From an uncultured Myxococcales bacterium (lineage in GTDB: Bacteria > Myxococcota_A > Bradymonadia > Bradymonadales > Bradymonadaceae), in contig CAJXPN010000244.1 of NCBI GenBank assembly GCA_913058025.1, positions 1 to 6,809 on the forward strand: a stretch of 6,809 bases of DNA, in the 5' to 3' direction. The first letter of the stretch is position 1, and each line of letters starts with the position of its first letter. Both the position numbers and the translations under genes were made by a program. Under the pieces are notes generated by a model. The model did no database searches, had not been told where the DNA came from, and saw only the letters and a program-made list of their open reading frames with translations. This document shows positions 1-6,578 of this stretch, in pieces.

Positions 1-1323
1 TTCGACAACCACCAGAACACACGCACCGTCGAAGCCGCGCTGCGCGCTGCCGGCGCCAAGACGGTGAAGAGCATGGGCTTGAAGGTCGAGGTCCTCGTGC
101 TCGGGACCAGATCCTTGCCAAGGCAGACCCAGATCGCCAAGGATCGTGGCATCCCGATCCTGCGTGAGACTGAACTCGACACGTTGCTCGCCAAGGGGTC
201 CGTCGAAATCGACTTCGAGCCGCCCTCGGTCGAGGATGGCGATGCCTCGATCGATGAGCTGTTGGGCGAGGTCCGGGGCGTGCTCGCCGAAGCGCCGAGC
301 CCAGCGCTCTGGGGGCAAATCGTGGCACTCGTGAACCAGTGCGACCCCGACCAGCTCAACCCACTCGTGGACTACATCAACGGACACATCGAGCACTGGC
401 CCGCGCACCAGACCATGCTCTGCGTGGCGCCCAGGGCATGGGCCGCCGCGATGCTCCGTGGCCAGGACACGCCCGCCTACAGGCTCGTGAGGCGGCTGGA
501 TCTGAGTGACGTCGCCGTGAACACCACCACCTTCAAGAAGGTGCTCGGCTGCGCGAGCCTGAACGCCGTCGAGTCGATGGACCTCGCCACGGAGAAGAAG
601 CTCACAAAGACCGCGTTCAAGACGCTCATGGCGCACCCTCTCATGGGCTCACTCGACGAGCTCGTCGTGGGCATCTTCGACGAGGGCTGCGCCCAGACGC
701 TCGACGTGCCCTCGAGCCTGACCTCGCTCGGATGCTACCCCACCCCACAATGGCGCGTGCCCGCGGCGACCTATGAGACGCTCTTCGGCGCGGCCGCGTG
801 CGCGGGCGTGAAGCGCCTGTCGTTCTACTCACGCCATGGATGGGGCAACAGCGTCGCGCTCGTCTTCGCCAAGCTCGCCAGCAACGCGATGCTCCCGGCG
901 CTGGAACAGCTCGAGATCGACTTCGTCCGTCATGGAAGCAGCCGCAACATGAACCCCATGACGACCAACACACTGGCGTGGACCCTGGACAGCACCCCCG
1001 AAGACGCACGCGCGCGCATCCAGACGCTCACGCTGCGCACGAGGCTCAACAGGTCCTACACCCCGGCGGACCCGTTCGACATGCGCCCACTAGGGAACCT
1101 GCGCACGCTGCGCCTCTTCGACGCGGGCGCCCACCGCAGCGACGCGGTCAAACTCAGGGACTTCGACCGGGTCTTCCACGCCCACGAGCTCCGGCTGCCC
1201 GACTCGCTGGAGAGGATCGTGACGAACGCGCCGCTGGACCGGGGCGCATTCGCCAGGCTCATCCAGGCTCGCCCCGACCTCGAGGTCGTCCAGGACCCCG
1301 ACGAGGCCCCGTTCGCCGGCTGA
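1..1323 (+). CDS. BRCT domain / LRR-like fusion protein, copy 1 (5' end outside the window)
   Basis: The reading frame is open from the first base to the TGA at 1321-1323. Aligned to the complete paralog that follows, it lacks about 15 N-terminal codons, so the true start lies just left of the window; the internal ATG at 64-75 would cut the BRCT fold and is not a credible start. The first roughly 65 visible residues match the later part of a BRCT domain like that of NAD-dependent DNA ligase: helix, Gly-containing turn, hydrophobic strand (LVLG), then DRGIPILRE and a final helix. The conserved BRCT Gly-Gly is Gly-Ala here (GAK), unlike GGK in copy 2. The remaining ~350 residues show irregular strand motifs of leucine-rich-repeat type, such as SLDELVVGIF, GVKRLSFYSR, LEQLEIDF, IQTLTLRT and LRTLRLFDAG. 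BRCT domains usually bind phosphopeptides or DNA ends; whether this one does is unknown. No signal peptide can be assessed. Function unknown; a cytoplasmic scaffold or binding role is a guess. Confidence 0.85.
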   Translation, partial: FDNHQNTRTVEAALRAAGAKTVKSMGLKVEVLVLGTRSLPRQTQIAKDRGIPILRETELDTLLAKGSVEIDFEPPSVEDGDASIDELLGEVRGVLAEAPSPALWGQIVALVNQCDPDQLNPLVDYINGHIEHWPAHQTMLCVAPRAWAAAMLRGQDTPAYRLVRRLDLSDVAVNTTTFKKVLGCASLNAVESMDLATEKKLTKTAFKTLMAHPLMGSLDELVVGIFDEGCAQTLDVPSSLTSLGCYPTPQWRVPAATYETLFGAAACAGVKRLSFYSRHGWGNSVALVFAKLASNAMLPALEQLEIDFVRHGSSRNMNPMTTNTLAWTLDSTPEDARARIQTLTLRTRLNRSYTPADPFDMRPLGNLRTLRLFDAGAHRSDAVKLRDFDRVFHAHELRLPDSLERIVTNAPLDRGAFARLIQARPDLEVVQDPDEAPFAG

Positions 1324-1339
1324 GCGATCACGCCAGCGA

Positions 1340-1368
1340 TGGTCACTGCTCCGACGCGACGCTACATT
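1340..1368 (+). promoter_or_regulatory. Candidate sigma70-type promoter for BRCT-LRR copy 2
   Basis: In the 84-nt gap between the paralogs, TGGTCA (1340-1345) and TACATT (1363-1368) are separated by 17 nt; each matches four of six consensus bases. Initiation would fall near 1375, about 30 nt before the chosen ATG at 1408. Such matches arise by chance, and copy 2 may instead be read through from copy 1. Confidence 0.22.
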
Positions 1369-1407
1369 GGCCCATACCGCGCTACCGCAACTCCCATGAG
1401 AGACACG

Positions 1408-2772
1408 ATGAAGATCGAGCTAGAGGGCACGACGTTCTGCGTCACGGGTAACTTCGACAACCACCAGAACACACGCACCGTCGAAGCCGCGCTGCGCGCT
1501 GCCGGCGGCAAGACGATGAAGAGCATGGGCCTGAAGGTCGAGGCGCTCGTGTTCGGGGGCGGTTACACGCAGAAGACCCAGACCGCCAGGGACCGCGGCA
1601 TCCCGATCTTGCGCGAGGCCGAGCTCGACAGGCTGCTCGCCGAAGGGTCCGTCGAGATCGACTTCGAGCCGCCCACGGTCGAGGGCGGCGAGGCCTCGGT
1701 CGACGAGCTCCTGGGCGAGGTCCGGGGTGTGCTCGCCGAGGCGCCTGGCCCGGCGCTCTGGCTGAAGATCGTCGCGCTCGTGAACCAGTGCGACCCCGAG
1801 CAGGTCGGCCCGCTCGTCGACTACGTCAACGGCCACATCGAGCACTGGCCCGCGCACCAGGCCACGCTCTGCGTGGCTCCCAAGGAGTGGATCGTCACGA
1901 TGATCCAGGGCCAGGACACGCCCGCCTACGGGCTCGTGCGGCGGCTGAACCTGAGCGACGTGGCCGTGAACACCACGGGCTTCAAGAAGCTGCTGGGCTG
2001 CGTGAGCCTGGACGCGCTCACGTCGGTGGACGTCGCCGTGGAGAAGAAGCTCACCAAGACCGCGTTCAAGGCGCTCGCGGCGCACGCGCGCTTCGCCTCG
2101 CTCGACGAGCTCGTCGTGGGCTTCTTCGACGAGGGCTGCGCCCAGGCGCTCGACGTGCCCGCGAGCCTGACCGCCCTCGGGTGCTACCCCGACGTGTACT
2201 GGCGCGTGGACGCCCCGACCTACGACGTGCTCTTCGGCGCGGCCGCGTGCGCGGGCGTGAAGCGGCTGTCGTTCTACGCGCGCTCTGGCTGGGGCAGCGG
2301 CGTCGCGGACGTCCTCGCCAGGCTCGCCGACGACGCGATGCTCCCCGCCATGGATCACTTCGAGATCGACTTCGTGCACCACGGCCGCAGCGTCGGCATG
2401 AACCCGATGTCGCCCGACACGCTCGAGTGGACGATCGACCGCACGCCCGAGGCCGCGCGCGCGCGCATCAAGACCCTCACGCTGCGCACGAAGGTCGACG
2501 GCTTCTACCACTCGACGAACACGTTCAGCATGAGGCATCTGGAGAACCTGAAGACGCTGCGCCTCTTCGACGCGGGCGCCTACCGCCGCGACGAGGTCAC
2601 GGTCGAGGACTTCGACCGCGTCTTCCACGCCGACGGGCTCCAGCTGCCCGACTCGCTCGAGCGGGTCGTGACGAACGCGCCGCTGGACCGGGGCGCGTTC
2701 GCCAGGCTCATCCAGGCTCGCCCCGACCTCGAGGTCGTCCAGGACCCTGACGAGGCCCCGTTCGCAGGGTGA
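1408..2772 (+). CDS. BRCT domain / LRR-like fusion protein, copy 2
   Basis: Complete 454-residue paralog of the preceding gene. The ATG at 1408 is chosen because the BRCT core begins at once (KIELEGTTFCVTG) and a weak GAGAG lies 5 nt upstream. ATGs at 1396 (458 aa) and 1339 (477 aa) are in frame but lack a visible ribosome site and add non-BRCT residues. Residues 1-78 form the BRCT domain: strand with VTG at 12-14, Gly-Gly at 33-34, strand EALVFG at 45-50, DRGIPILRE at 62-70 and closing helix LDRLL. An acidic linker (about 79-100) follows, then a helical stretch (about 100-230) and LRR-like strands near 231-239, 283-290, 314-322, 353-361 and 390-400. There is no signal peptide or membrane helix, so it is probably cytoplasmic. 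It lies 84 nt after copy 1 and could be co-transcribed with it or use its own promoter. BRCT with LRR-like repeats is not an architecture I can tie to a known pathway. Function unknown. Confidence 0.88.
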   Translation: MKIELEGTTFCVTGNFDNHQNTRTVEAALRAAGGKTMKSMGLKVEALVFGGGYTQKTQTARDRGIPILREAELDRLLAEGSVEIDFEPPTVEGGEASVDELLGEVRGVLAEAPGPALWLKIVALVNQCDPEQVGPLVDYVNGHIEHWPAHQATLCVAPKEWIVTMIQGQDTPAYGLVRRLNLSDVAVNTTGFKKLLGCVSLDALTSVDVAVEKKLTKTAFKALAAHARFASLDELVVGFFDEGCAQALDVPASLTALGCYPDVYWRVDAPTYDVLFGAAACAGVKRLSFYARSGWGSGVADVLARLADDAMLPAMDHFEIDFVHHGRSVGMNPMSPDTLEWTIDRTPEAARARIKTLTLRTKVDGFYHSTNTFSMRHLENLKTLRLFDAGAYRRDEVTVEDFDRVFHADGLQLPDSLERVVTNAPLDRGAFARLIQARPDLEVVQDPDEAPFAG

Positions 2773-2792
2773 GCGAGCGGCCTCGCACGTTT
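2773..2792 (+). terminator. Possible weak intrinsic terminator after BRCT-LRR copy 2
   Basis: Directly after the TGA of copy 2, GCGAG (2773-2777) and CTCGC (2782-2786) can form a five-base-pair GC-rich stem with a four-base loop (CGGC), followed by ACGTTT. The stem is short and the T-tract is only three bases, so this is a weak candidate. It would separate the BRCT-LRR genes from the esterase gene. Confidence 0.3.
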
Positions 2793-2813
2793 AAGGCCGT
2801 TTAAGTAGGCCTT
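2788..2813. repeat. Direct repeat CGTTTAAG (10-bp spacing) overlapping an AAGGCC/GGCCTT inverted repeat
   Basis: CGTTTAAG occurs at 2788-2795 and again at 2798-2805, exactly 10 bp apart, so both lie on the same face of the helix. Overlapping this, AAGGCC (2793-2798) and GGCCTT (2808-2813) form a 6-bp inverted repeat with a 9-nt spacer. The AT-rich patch stands out from its GC-rich surroundings and lies about 80-100 bp before the esterase start. It could be a regulator-binding site or part of the transcription end of the upstream gene; the sequence alone does not decide. Confidence 0.45.
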
Positions 2814-2878
2814 GGCGCGCTGCCTTGAGACTGTTTGGATGTCACCCCTCGTTCGGACGCACCGCCTCGCTCGATTTC

Positions 2879-2882
2879 GGAG
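2879..2882 (+). promoter_or_regulatory. Ribosome binding site of the esterase gene
   Basis: GGAG lies 7 nt before the ATG at 2890. It decides the start: the frame extends upstream to a TTG at 2812, but only the 2890 ATG has a good Shine-Dalgarno at proper spacing and places a signal peptide at the N-terminus. Confidence 0.65.
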
Positions 2883-2889
2883 CCAGACG

Positions 2890-4599
2890 ATGCAGCGAAA
2901 GTCCTTTGTATCCCTCTTCATACCCGCCCTCCTGGGCGCGGTCACGTTCACGACGACCTCACCATCGCGCGCGCACGCCGACACCCCACAGGAGCTGCTC
3001 GGCGAGCCCGGGAGCTCGGACTGGCAGAACGCGTGCGAGGACGAGATCGACGAGCTCTACCCGGGCACCTGGCCGATCTTCCGGCCCAACCCGGCGCTGC
3101 CGATCAGCAAGGAGTTCGCGGAAGAGTCCGGCGGGACGGACTCGACCCCGCAGCTCGAGTCGTGCGACAGCACGAACCCGCTCGAGTGCCTCCAGCTCGT
3201 CACGATCGACACGGACACGTACCCGAACGCGGTCTGCTCGGACGGCTCGCCCGGCGCGTTCTACATACGCCCAGGGAGCGGCGCGAAGGCGAACCGCTGG
3301 CTCATTCACCTCCAGGGCGGCGGCGGCTGCGTGGACTACGGAGAGTGCGTGGAGCGATGGTGCGGCACGCAGGGCGTCTACAGCGCCGCGAAGATGAGCA
3401 CGAACTGGCTGCCCGAGGCCGCGGGGACCCCGATCGTCCCGGAGATCCTCGACAAGGGGATCGCGTTCGGTGCGCGCGAGCTCGACGGAACCGAACCGAA
3501 CGCCTTCGAGGACTGGACCCACGTCTACGTCTACTATTGCAGCTCGGACGGCTGGATGGGGCGCGACTCCACCGTGGCGATGACCAACGCGGCGGGGACG
3601 AAGACGCTCGACGTGGCCGCGCGCGGGCACACGATCCTGTCTATCGTGCGCAAGATGCTCCGCCGCAACGGCCCCACAGGCACGAGCTGGCACCCCGTTG
3701 GACTCACCAAGAGCACCTGCGACCCGGTCGACAGAGGGATCTCGGCCGACCAGTGCGTCCCCGACCTCGACGACGCCACCCACATCCTGTTCTCGGGGAC
3801 CTCCGCGGGCGCCCTGGGCGCCATACAGAACGCCGACTGGTTCCTGTCGATGTTCCCGAACGCGCGCACCGCGCTCGCGCTCGACGCGGCCATCACCCCG
3901 ACACGTGACGCGCTCTCCGCCCACAGCGTCCACATCGCGGATCCGACCAACCCAGGCACCTACGCTCTCTACGCCGACGTGCGCGACGACGTGTTCCGAG
4001 CGTCCTGGCAGCCGGGAGGGTACTTCGACCTCGTCAACGCGTTCGTCGACGAGACCTGCGCGCTCACGCAGGCCAACACGGTCATCGACATCAGCAACCT
4101 CTGCTCACACATCAGCGGGTTGCTCCACGGGGAGGACACCTCGGGCGCGCCGTTCATCGAGACGCCGACCTTCCTGAGGCTCTCGCTCACCGACTCCGTC
4201 TCCTGGAACGCGTCCAGGAATATCCTGGTGACGCCAGACCCCTCGGGCGTGGGCTTCGTCCCCATCGACATCGACACATTCGCGCACGTGATGAGGGACT
4301 CTCTGCTCGACCTCTACGACAACACGACACCGGTCACGGGGCTGTTCGCGCCGCGCTGCGGCAAGCACGTGGGGTTCTCCATACACGAGCCGTTCTTCCT
4401 GGACACGACCGAGGACGTCACCGAGAGCGCCGCGGGAGTGTTCACCGCGCAAGGTGTCACGTCCACGACGCACGACGCGCTCGGGGAGTGGCTGCTCGAG
4501 CTGGGCGTCTGGTACGACGACCCGGCGAACAACCCTGCCCCCTCGACGCGCTACGCGGACCACCCGCTCGCGGCCGGCGCGACCTCGAACTGCCCCTGA
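2890..4599 (+). CDS. Secreted pectinacetylesterase/Notum-family carboxylesterase
   Basis: 569 residues. Residues 1-30 form a Sec signal peptide: basic QRK, hydrophobic FVSLFIPALLGAVTF, cleavage after AHA with Asp31 first in the mature protein. Family hallmarks appear in order: IHLQGGGGC (139-147, the oxyanion-type loop, GGGWC in typical members) followed by C153 and RWC near 158; the nucleophile elbow SGTSAGALG with Ser305; a conserved Asp after the next strand (D332, LDAAITP); a likely catalytic Asp at 435 in LRLSLTDSV; and the predicted catalytic His493 in CGKHVGF. The family (plant pectin acetylesterases, animal Notum, bacterial homologs) removes acyl groups, acetate from pectin or palmitoleate from Wnt; the substrate here is unknown, perhaps acetylated polysaccharide. 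There are 14 cysteines, 13 of them well inside the mature chain and one second from the C-terminus, consistent with disulfides in an exported protein. Family usually ~350-450 residues; the extra length is in N-terminal and mid-protein insertions. Final location (periplasm or outside) is undetermined. Confidence 0.85.
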   Translation: MQRKSFVSLFIPALLGAVTFTTTSPSRAHADTPQELLGEPGSSDWQNACEDEIDELYPGTWPIFRPNPALPISKEFAEESGGTDSTPQLESCDSTNPLECLQLVTIDTDTYPNAVCSDGSPGAFYIRPGSGAKANRWLIHLQGGGGCVDYGECVERWCGTQGVYSAAKMSTNWLPEAAGTPIVPEILDKGIAFGARELDGTEPNAFEDWTHVYVYYCSSDGWMGRDSTVAMTNAAGTKTLDVAARGHTILSIVRKMLRRNGPTGTSWHPVGLTKSTCDPVDRGISADQCVPDLDDATHILFSGTSAGALGAIQNADWFLSMFPNARTALALDAAITPTRDALSAHSVHIADPTNPGTYALYADVRDDVFRASWQPGGYFDLVNAFVDETCALTQANTVIDISNLCSHISGLLHGEDTSGAPFIETPTFLRLSLTDSVSWNASRNILVTPDPSGVGFVPIDIDTFAHVMRDSLLDLYDNTTPVTGLFAPRCGKHVGFSIHEPFFLDTTEDVTESAAGVFTAQGVTSTTHDALGEWLLELGVWYDDPANNPAPSTRYADHPLAAGATSNCP

Positions 4600-4611
4600 C
4601 GCGGGCCGGCC

Positions 4612-5484
4612 TCAACCGCCCGGGATGAGCGCGCCGGAGTAGCTCACGCCCACGCCGACCTGCCAGCCTCGGGCGACGAACGCCCCCCAGGGCACGAAGC
4701 CGCCGTTGAGCTCGAGCCCGAGGCCCTCCCACACGCGCACGGTCGCCCCGCCCGAGACCGAGACGAAGCTCTTGGTCGGGCGAGCGTTGTCGTCGGTCAC
4801 ACGCTGGACGCCGTCGACGCGCGCGCTCAGAGCGACCACCTCGGGCCACACCCAGACGCCCACGTCGGCGGCGTAGCGCACGCCCTGGCCGAAGCCCTGG
4901 GTGCGCAGGTTCGGCCCCACCTCGACGCCGAACCACACGGGGACAGGGTAGAGAGAGCAGCCGGCCGAGGCGGTCGGCGTGACGTCGATCGAGCCGTCGC
5001 CGAGCGCGGGGATGAAGCGCTCGGGTCCAGAGGTCCCGACCGCGCCGGGCTCGGTCCCGTCGCTGATCACGCCATCGTACAGAGGCACGCGCACGGCGAG
5101 CGTCGCGGAGAGCGCGCAGCCGCTGGCCTCGAAGAGCTGGCCCTGGGCGAAGACGTCCAGGTCGCCGGCGCCCCACTGCTCGTAGGTCGTGCGCTCCTCG
5201 ACGACGTTGCGCCCCACGATCACGGGAAGGTTCAGCCCGAGCGCGAGCCCGTCGAGGAGCCCGACCTCGGCGTACGTCGTGAGCGCCTGGTTCGAGTAGA
5301 CGAAGGGGGCGTCGAGCTGGTTGGCGTCGACGTCCCACAGCGAGGTGCCCTGGAACGCCGAGCCGGCGACCTTGGCGTAGACCTCACCGGGGCCCTTGAC
5401 CCATGGACCTGCCGCGGCCGACGACGCGCCAAGAGTGAGCGCGCACGCGGCCGCGAGCGCGGTGATGTGCGGGGCGCGGATCAC
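4612..5484 (-). CDS. Exported protein, probable outer-membrane beta-barrel
   Basis: 290 residues. The GTG at 5484-5482 is preferred because it overlaps the rhodanese stop by GTGA and begins directly with a signal peptide: IR near the start, hydrophobic TALAAACALTLGA, cleavage after SSAAA (residue 25) leaving Gly-Pro-Trp. An upstream ATG at 5541 is in frame but would add 19 charged residues before the signal. The mature chain has alternating hydrophobic strands and turns rich in Gly, Asp and aromatic residues: YAKVAGSAF, YAEVGLLDGLALGLNLPV, GDLDVFAQGQLF, LSATLAVRVPLY, VWFGVEVGPNL, YAADVGVWVWP, VSGGATVRVWEGLGLELNGGF and WQVGVGVSYSGA. This is the pattern of a small outer-membrane barrel of 10 or more strands; the opening (GPW..GPGEVYAKV, then YAEVGLLDGL) recalls XagA-like and similar transporter-annotated barrel proteins, a resemblance from memory only. 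Two cysteines (123, 166) might pair. The C-terminus (LIPGG) lacks the usual terminal aromatic, a small oddity. Substrate unknown. Confidence 0.75.
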   Translation of the reverse strand: MIRAPHITALAAACALTLGASSAAAGPWVKGPGEVYAKVAGSAFQGTSLWDVDANQLDAPFVYSNQALTTYAEVGLLDGLALGLNLPVIVGRNVVEERTTYEQWGAGDLDVFAQGQLFEASGCALSATLAVRVPLYDGVISDGTEPGAVGTSGPERFIPALGDGSIDVTPTASAGCSLYPVPVWFGVEVGPNLRTQGFGQGVRYAADVGVWVWPEVVALSARVDGVQRVTDDNARPTKSFVSVSGGATVRVWEGLGLELNGGFVPWGAFVARGWQVGVGVSYSGALIPGG

Positions 5485-6467
5485 TCGCCCGTGGTCGGCT
5501 CGTCGACCGTCCCGATGGGGTAATCCTCGAGGCGAGACCACTCGGCCCAGGAGCCGTCGTAGTTCTTGGCGTTGTCCTGGCCGAGCCAGCGGAGCACCGC
5601 GTAGACGTAGGCCGAGCGCACGCCTGTCTGGCAGTACGGGATGACGATGGCGTCGTCGCTGAGCAGGCCCTTCTCCTGGAACTCGGCCTGGAGCTCGGCC
5701 TTCGGGCGGAGGTCGCCGTTCTCGTCGAAGACGTCCTCCCAGTAGTAGAAGATCGCGCCCGGGATGTTGCCCTGGCGGGGGTCGCCGCGGTCCTCGGTGC
5801 CCTCGTACTCACTGAGCTTTCGGGTGTCGATCAGGATCGCCTGGAGCTCGCCCTCGGCGGCCTGGCGGACCTCCTCGGAGGTCGCGCGGATGCCCTCGCG
5901 GTAGGACGCGATGAAGTCGCCCTCGAGGTCGGTCTCCTCGGTCGTGGCCTCTCCACCGAGCTTGGCGAGCAGCGCCTCGTGGCCAGGCGTGTAGAGGTAC
6001 GACTCGCCGTGGCCCAGGTACTCGAGCGTCCAGAACAACCGGCCAGCGCGCTTGTCCGAGGGCGCGCCGTAGATGATGACCTTCTGGTCGTTGTTCACGC
6101 CGATGCCGCGCGCGGCCTCCTGGAGGCCGGCGATGTCGGGCTTGATGAGGCCGAGGTCGTCCTGGAACTCCTTGCCGCCGTTGGCCCAGACCGCGCCCGG
6201 GACGTGGCCCGCGTCGTAGTCCTCGCGGGGGCGAGCGTCGATGAGCAGCGCGCCTGCCTCGACCCACTGCGAGATCTCGGCGTCCTCGACGAACACCTGG
6301 GCGTTCAGCGGCGCCGGCTCACGCGTCTTCTCCTCGTCGGTCCGATCGTCCTCGTAGGTCACGGAGCTGCCGCCACACGCCGCGCTCATGACCAGACACG
6401 TCACCGCCGTCGCGGCGAGGAGGGAGCGCGTGAGCGGGTGTTCATGTCGGCTTTGGAGGTCATGCAT
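5481..6467 (-). CDS. Tandem-rhodanese putative lipoprotein (thiosulfate/3-mercaptopyruvate sulfurtransferase type)
   Basis: 328 residues from the ATG at 6467, preceded by AGAGGA at 8-nt spacing. The N-terminus has R14, hydrophobic SLLAATAVTCLVMSAA and Cys31 followed by GGSS, as in a lipoprotein; the lipobox S-A-A-C has Ser at -3 where Leu is usual, so lipidation is likely but not certain. An acidic linker (38-50) follows. Rhodanese domain 1 (about 57-165) has LIDARPREDYDAGHVPGA but no active Cys: its loop is IIYGAPSDKRAGR. Domain 2 (about 185-320) has ILIDTRKLSEY, GNIPGAIFYYW, the catalytic loop CQTGVRS with Cys279, and YDGSWAEWS near the end. This inactive-plus-active arrangement is typical of SseA/TST enzymes, which move sulfane sulfur from thiosulfate or mercaptopyruvate to an acceptor such as cyanide or a thiol. 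Membrane anchoring would place it in the periplasm, possibly on the outer membrane (Gly-Gly after Cys, no Asp at +2). First gene of an operon with the barrel protein. Actual substrate unknown. Confidence 0.9.
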   Translation of the reverse strand: MHDLQSRHEHPLTRSLLAATAVTCLVMSAACGGSSVTYEDDRTDEEKTREPAPLNAQVFVEDAEISQWVEAGALLIDARPREDYDAGHVPGAVWANGGKEFQDDLGLIKPDIAGLQEAARGIGVNNDQKVIIYGAPSDKRAGRLFWTLEYLGHGESYLYTPGHEALLAKLGGEATTEETDLEGDFIASYREGIRATSEEVRQAAEGELQAILIDTRKLSEYEGTEDRGDPRQGNIPGAIFYYWEDVFDENGDLRPKAELQAEFQEKGLLSDDAIVIPYCQTGVRSAYVYAVLRWLGQDNAKNYDGSWAEWSRLEDYPIGTVDEPTTGE

Positions 6468-6475
6468 CGTCGGAG

Positions 6476-6481
6476 TCCTCT
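6476..6481 (-). promoter_or_regulatory. Ribosome binding site of the rhodanese gene
   Basis: Read on the minus strand this is AGAGGA, separated by 8 nt from the ATG at 6467. It supports that start; a second ATG at 6463 is out of frame. Confidence 0.65.
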
Positions 6482-6549
6482 TGCGCGGCGCCGCGTCTTA
6501 TCGTGGCGCCTGGTTGGTTCTCGAGCTTCGCGTCTGCGAGCTCGTGGCC

Positions 6550-6578
6550 AACCTAACCATACAATCCATACCAATCAA
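6550..6578 (-). promoter_or_regulatory. Candidate promoter of the rhodanese-barrel operon
   Basis: On the minus strand TTGATT (6578-6573) and TAGGTT (6555-6550) lie 17 nt apart in the only AT-rich stretch upstream of the operon. The first matches four of six -35 bases, the second only three of six -10 bases. The -35 element sits in the spacer of the inverted repeat, so a protein bound there would be well placed to control initiation. Another sigma factor is equally possible. Confidence 0.3.

Larger units (their letters stand above)
1..2772 (+). repeat. Tandem gene duplication, unit about 1.45 kb
   Basis: Bases 1-1323 align with 1453-2772. The offset is 1452 at the 5' end and 1449 at the 3' end, the difference being one codon missing from copy 2 in the BRCT loop after the LVLG/LVFG strand. 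By eye, the first 90 bases differ at 3 positions and the last ~106 at 4. A sampled internal block (421-480 against 1870-1929) differs at about 11 of 60. The close ends with a divergent middle suggest partial gene conversion after an older duplication. Confidence 0.85.

Noticed and set aside
1420..2628. 402-codon open frame antisense to BRCT-LRR copy 2
   Set aside because: It has no recognisable domain, is rich in Arg, Val, His and Glu as expected from the reverse of a GC-rich gene, and lies wholly opposite a gene with a clear BRCT domain.
1..2772. Mobile element as the cause of the tandem repeat
   Set aside because: No transposase, terminal inverted repeats or target-site duplication; the repeat unit is simply one gene.
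2812..2889. Upstream TTG start for the esterase, adding 26 residues
   Set aside because: The extension would bury the signal peptide inside the protein, and the 2890 ATG has GGAG at 7 nt.
2959..3933. 324-codon open frame antisense to the esterase
   Set aside because: Low-complexity Arg/Val/Ala composition with no motif; the plus strand carries a signal peptide and catalytic motifs.
4602..4622. Hairpin CGGGC/GCCCG in the gap between the convergent esterase and barrel genes as a shared terminator
   Set aside because: Only five base pairs with an 11-nt loop, partly inside the barrel coding region, and no T-tract on either strand.
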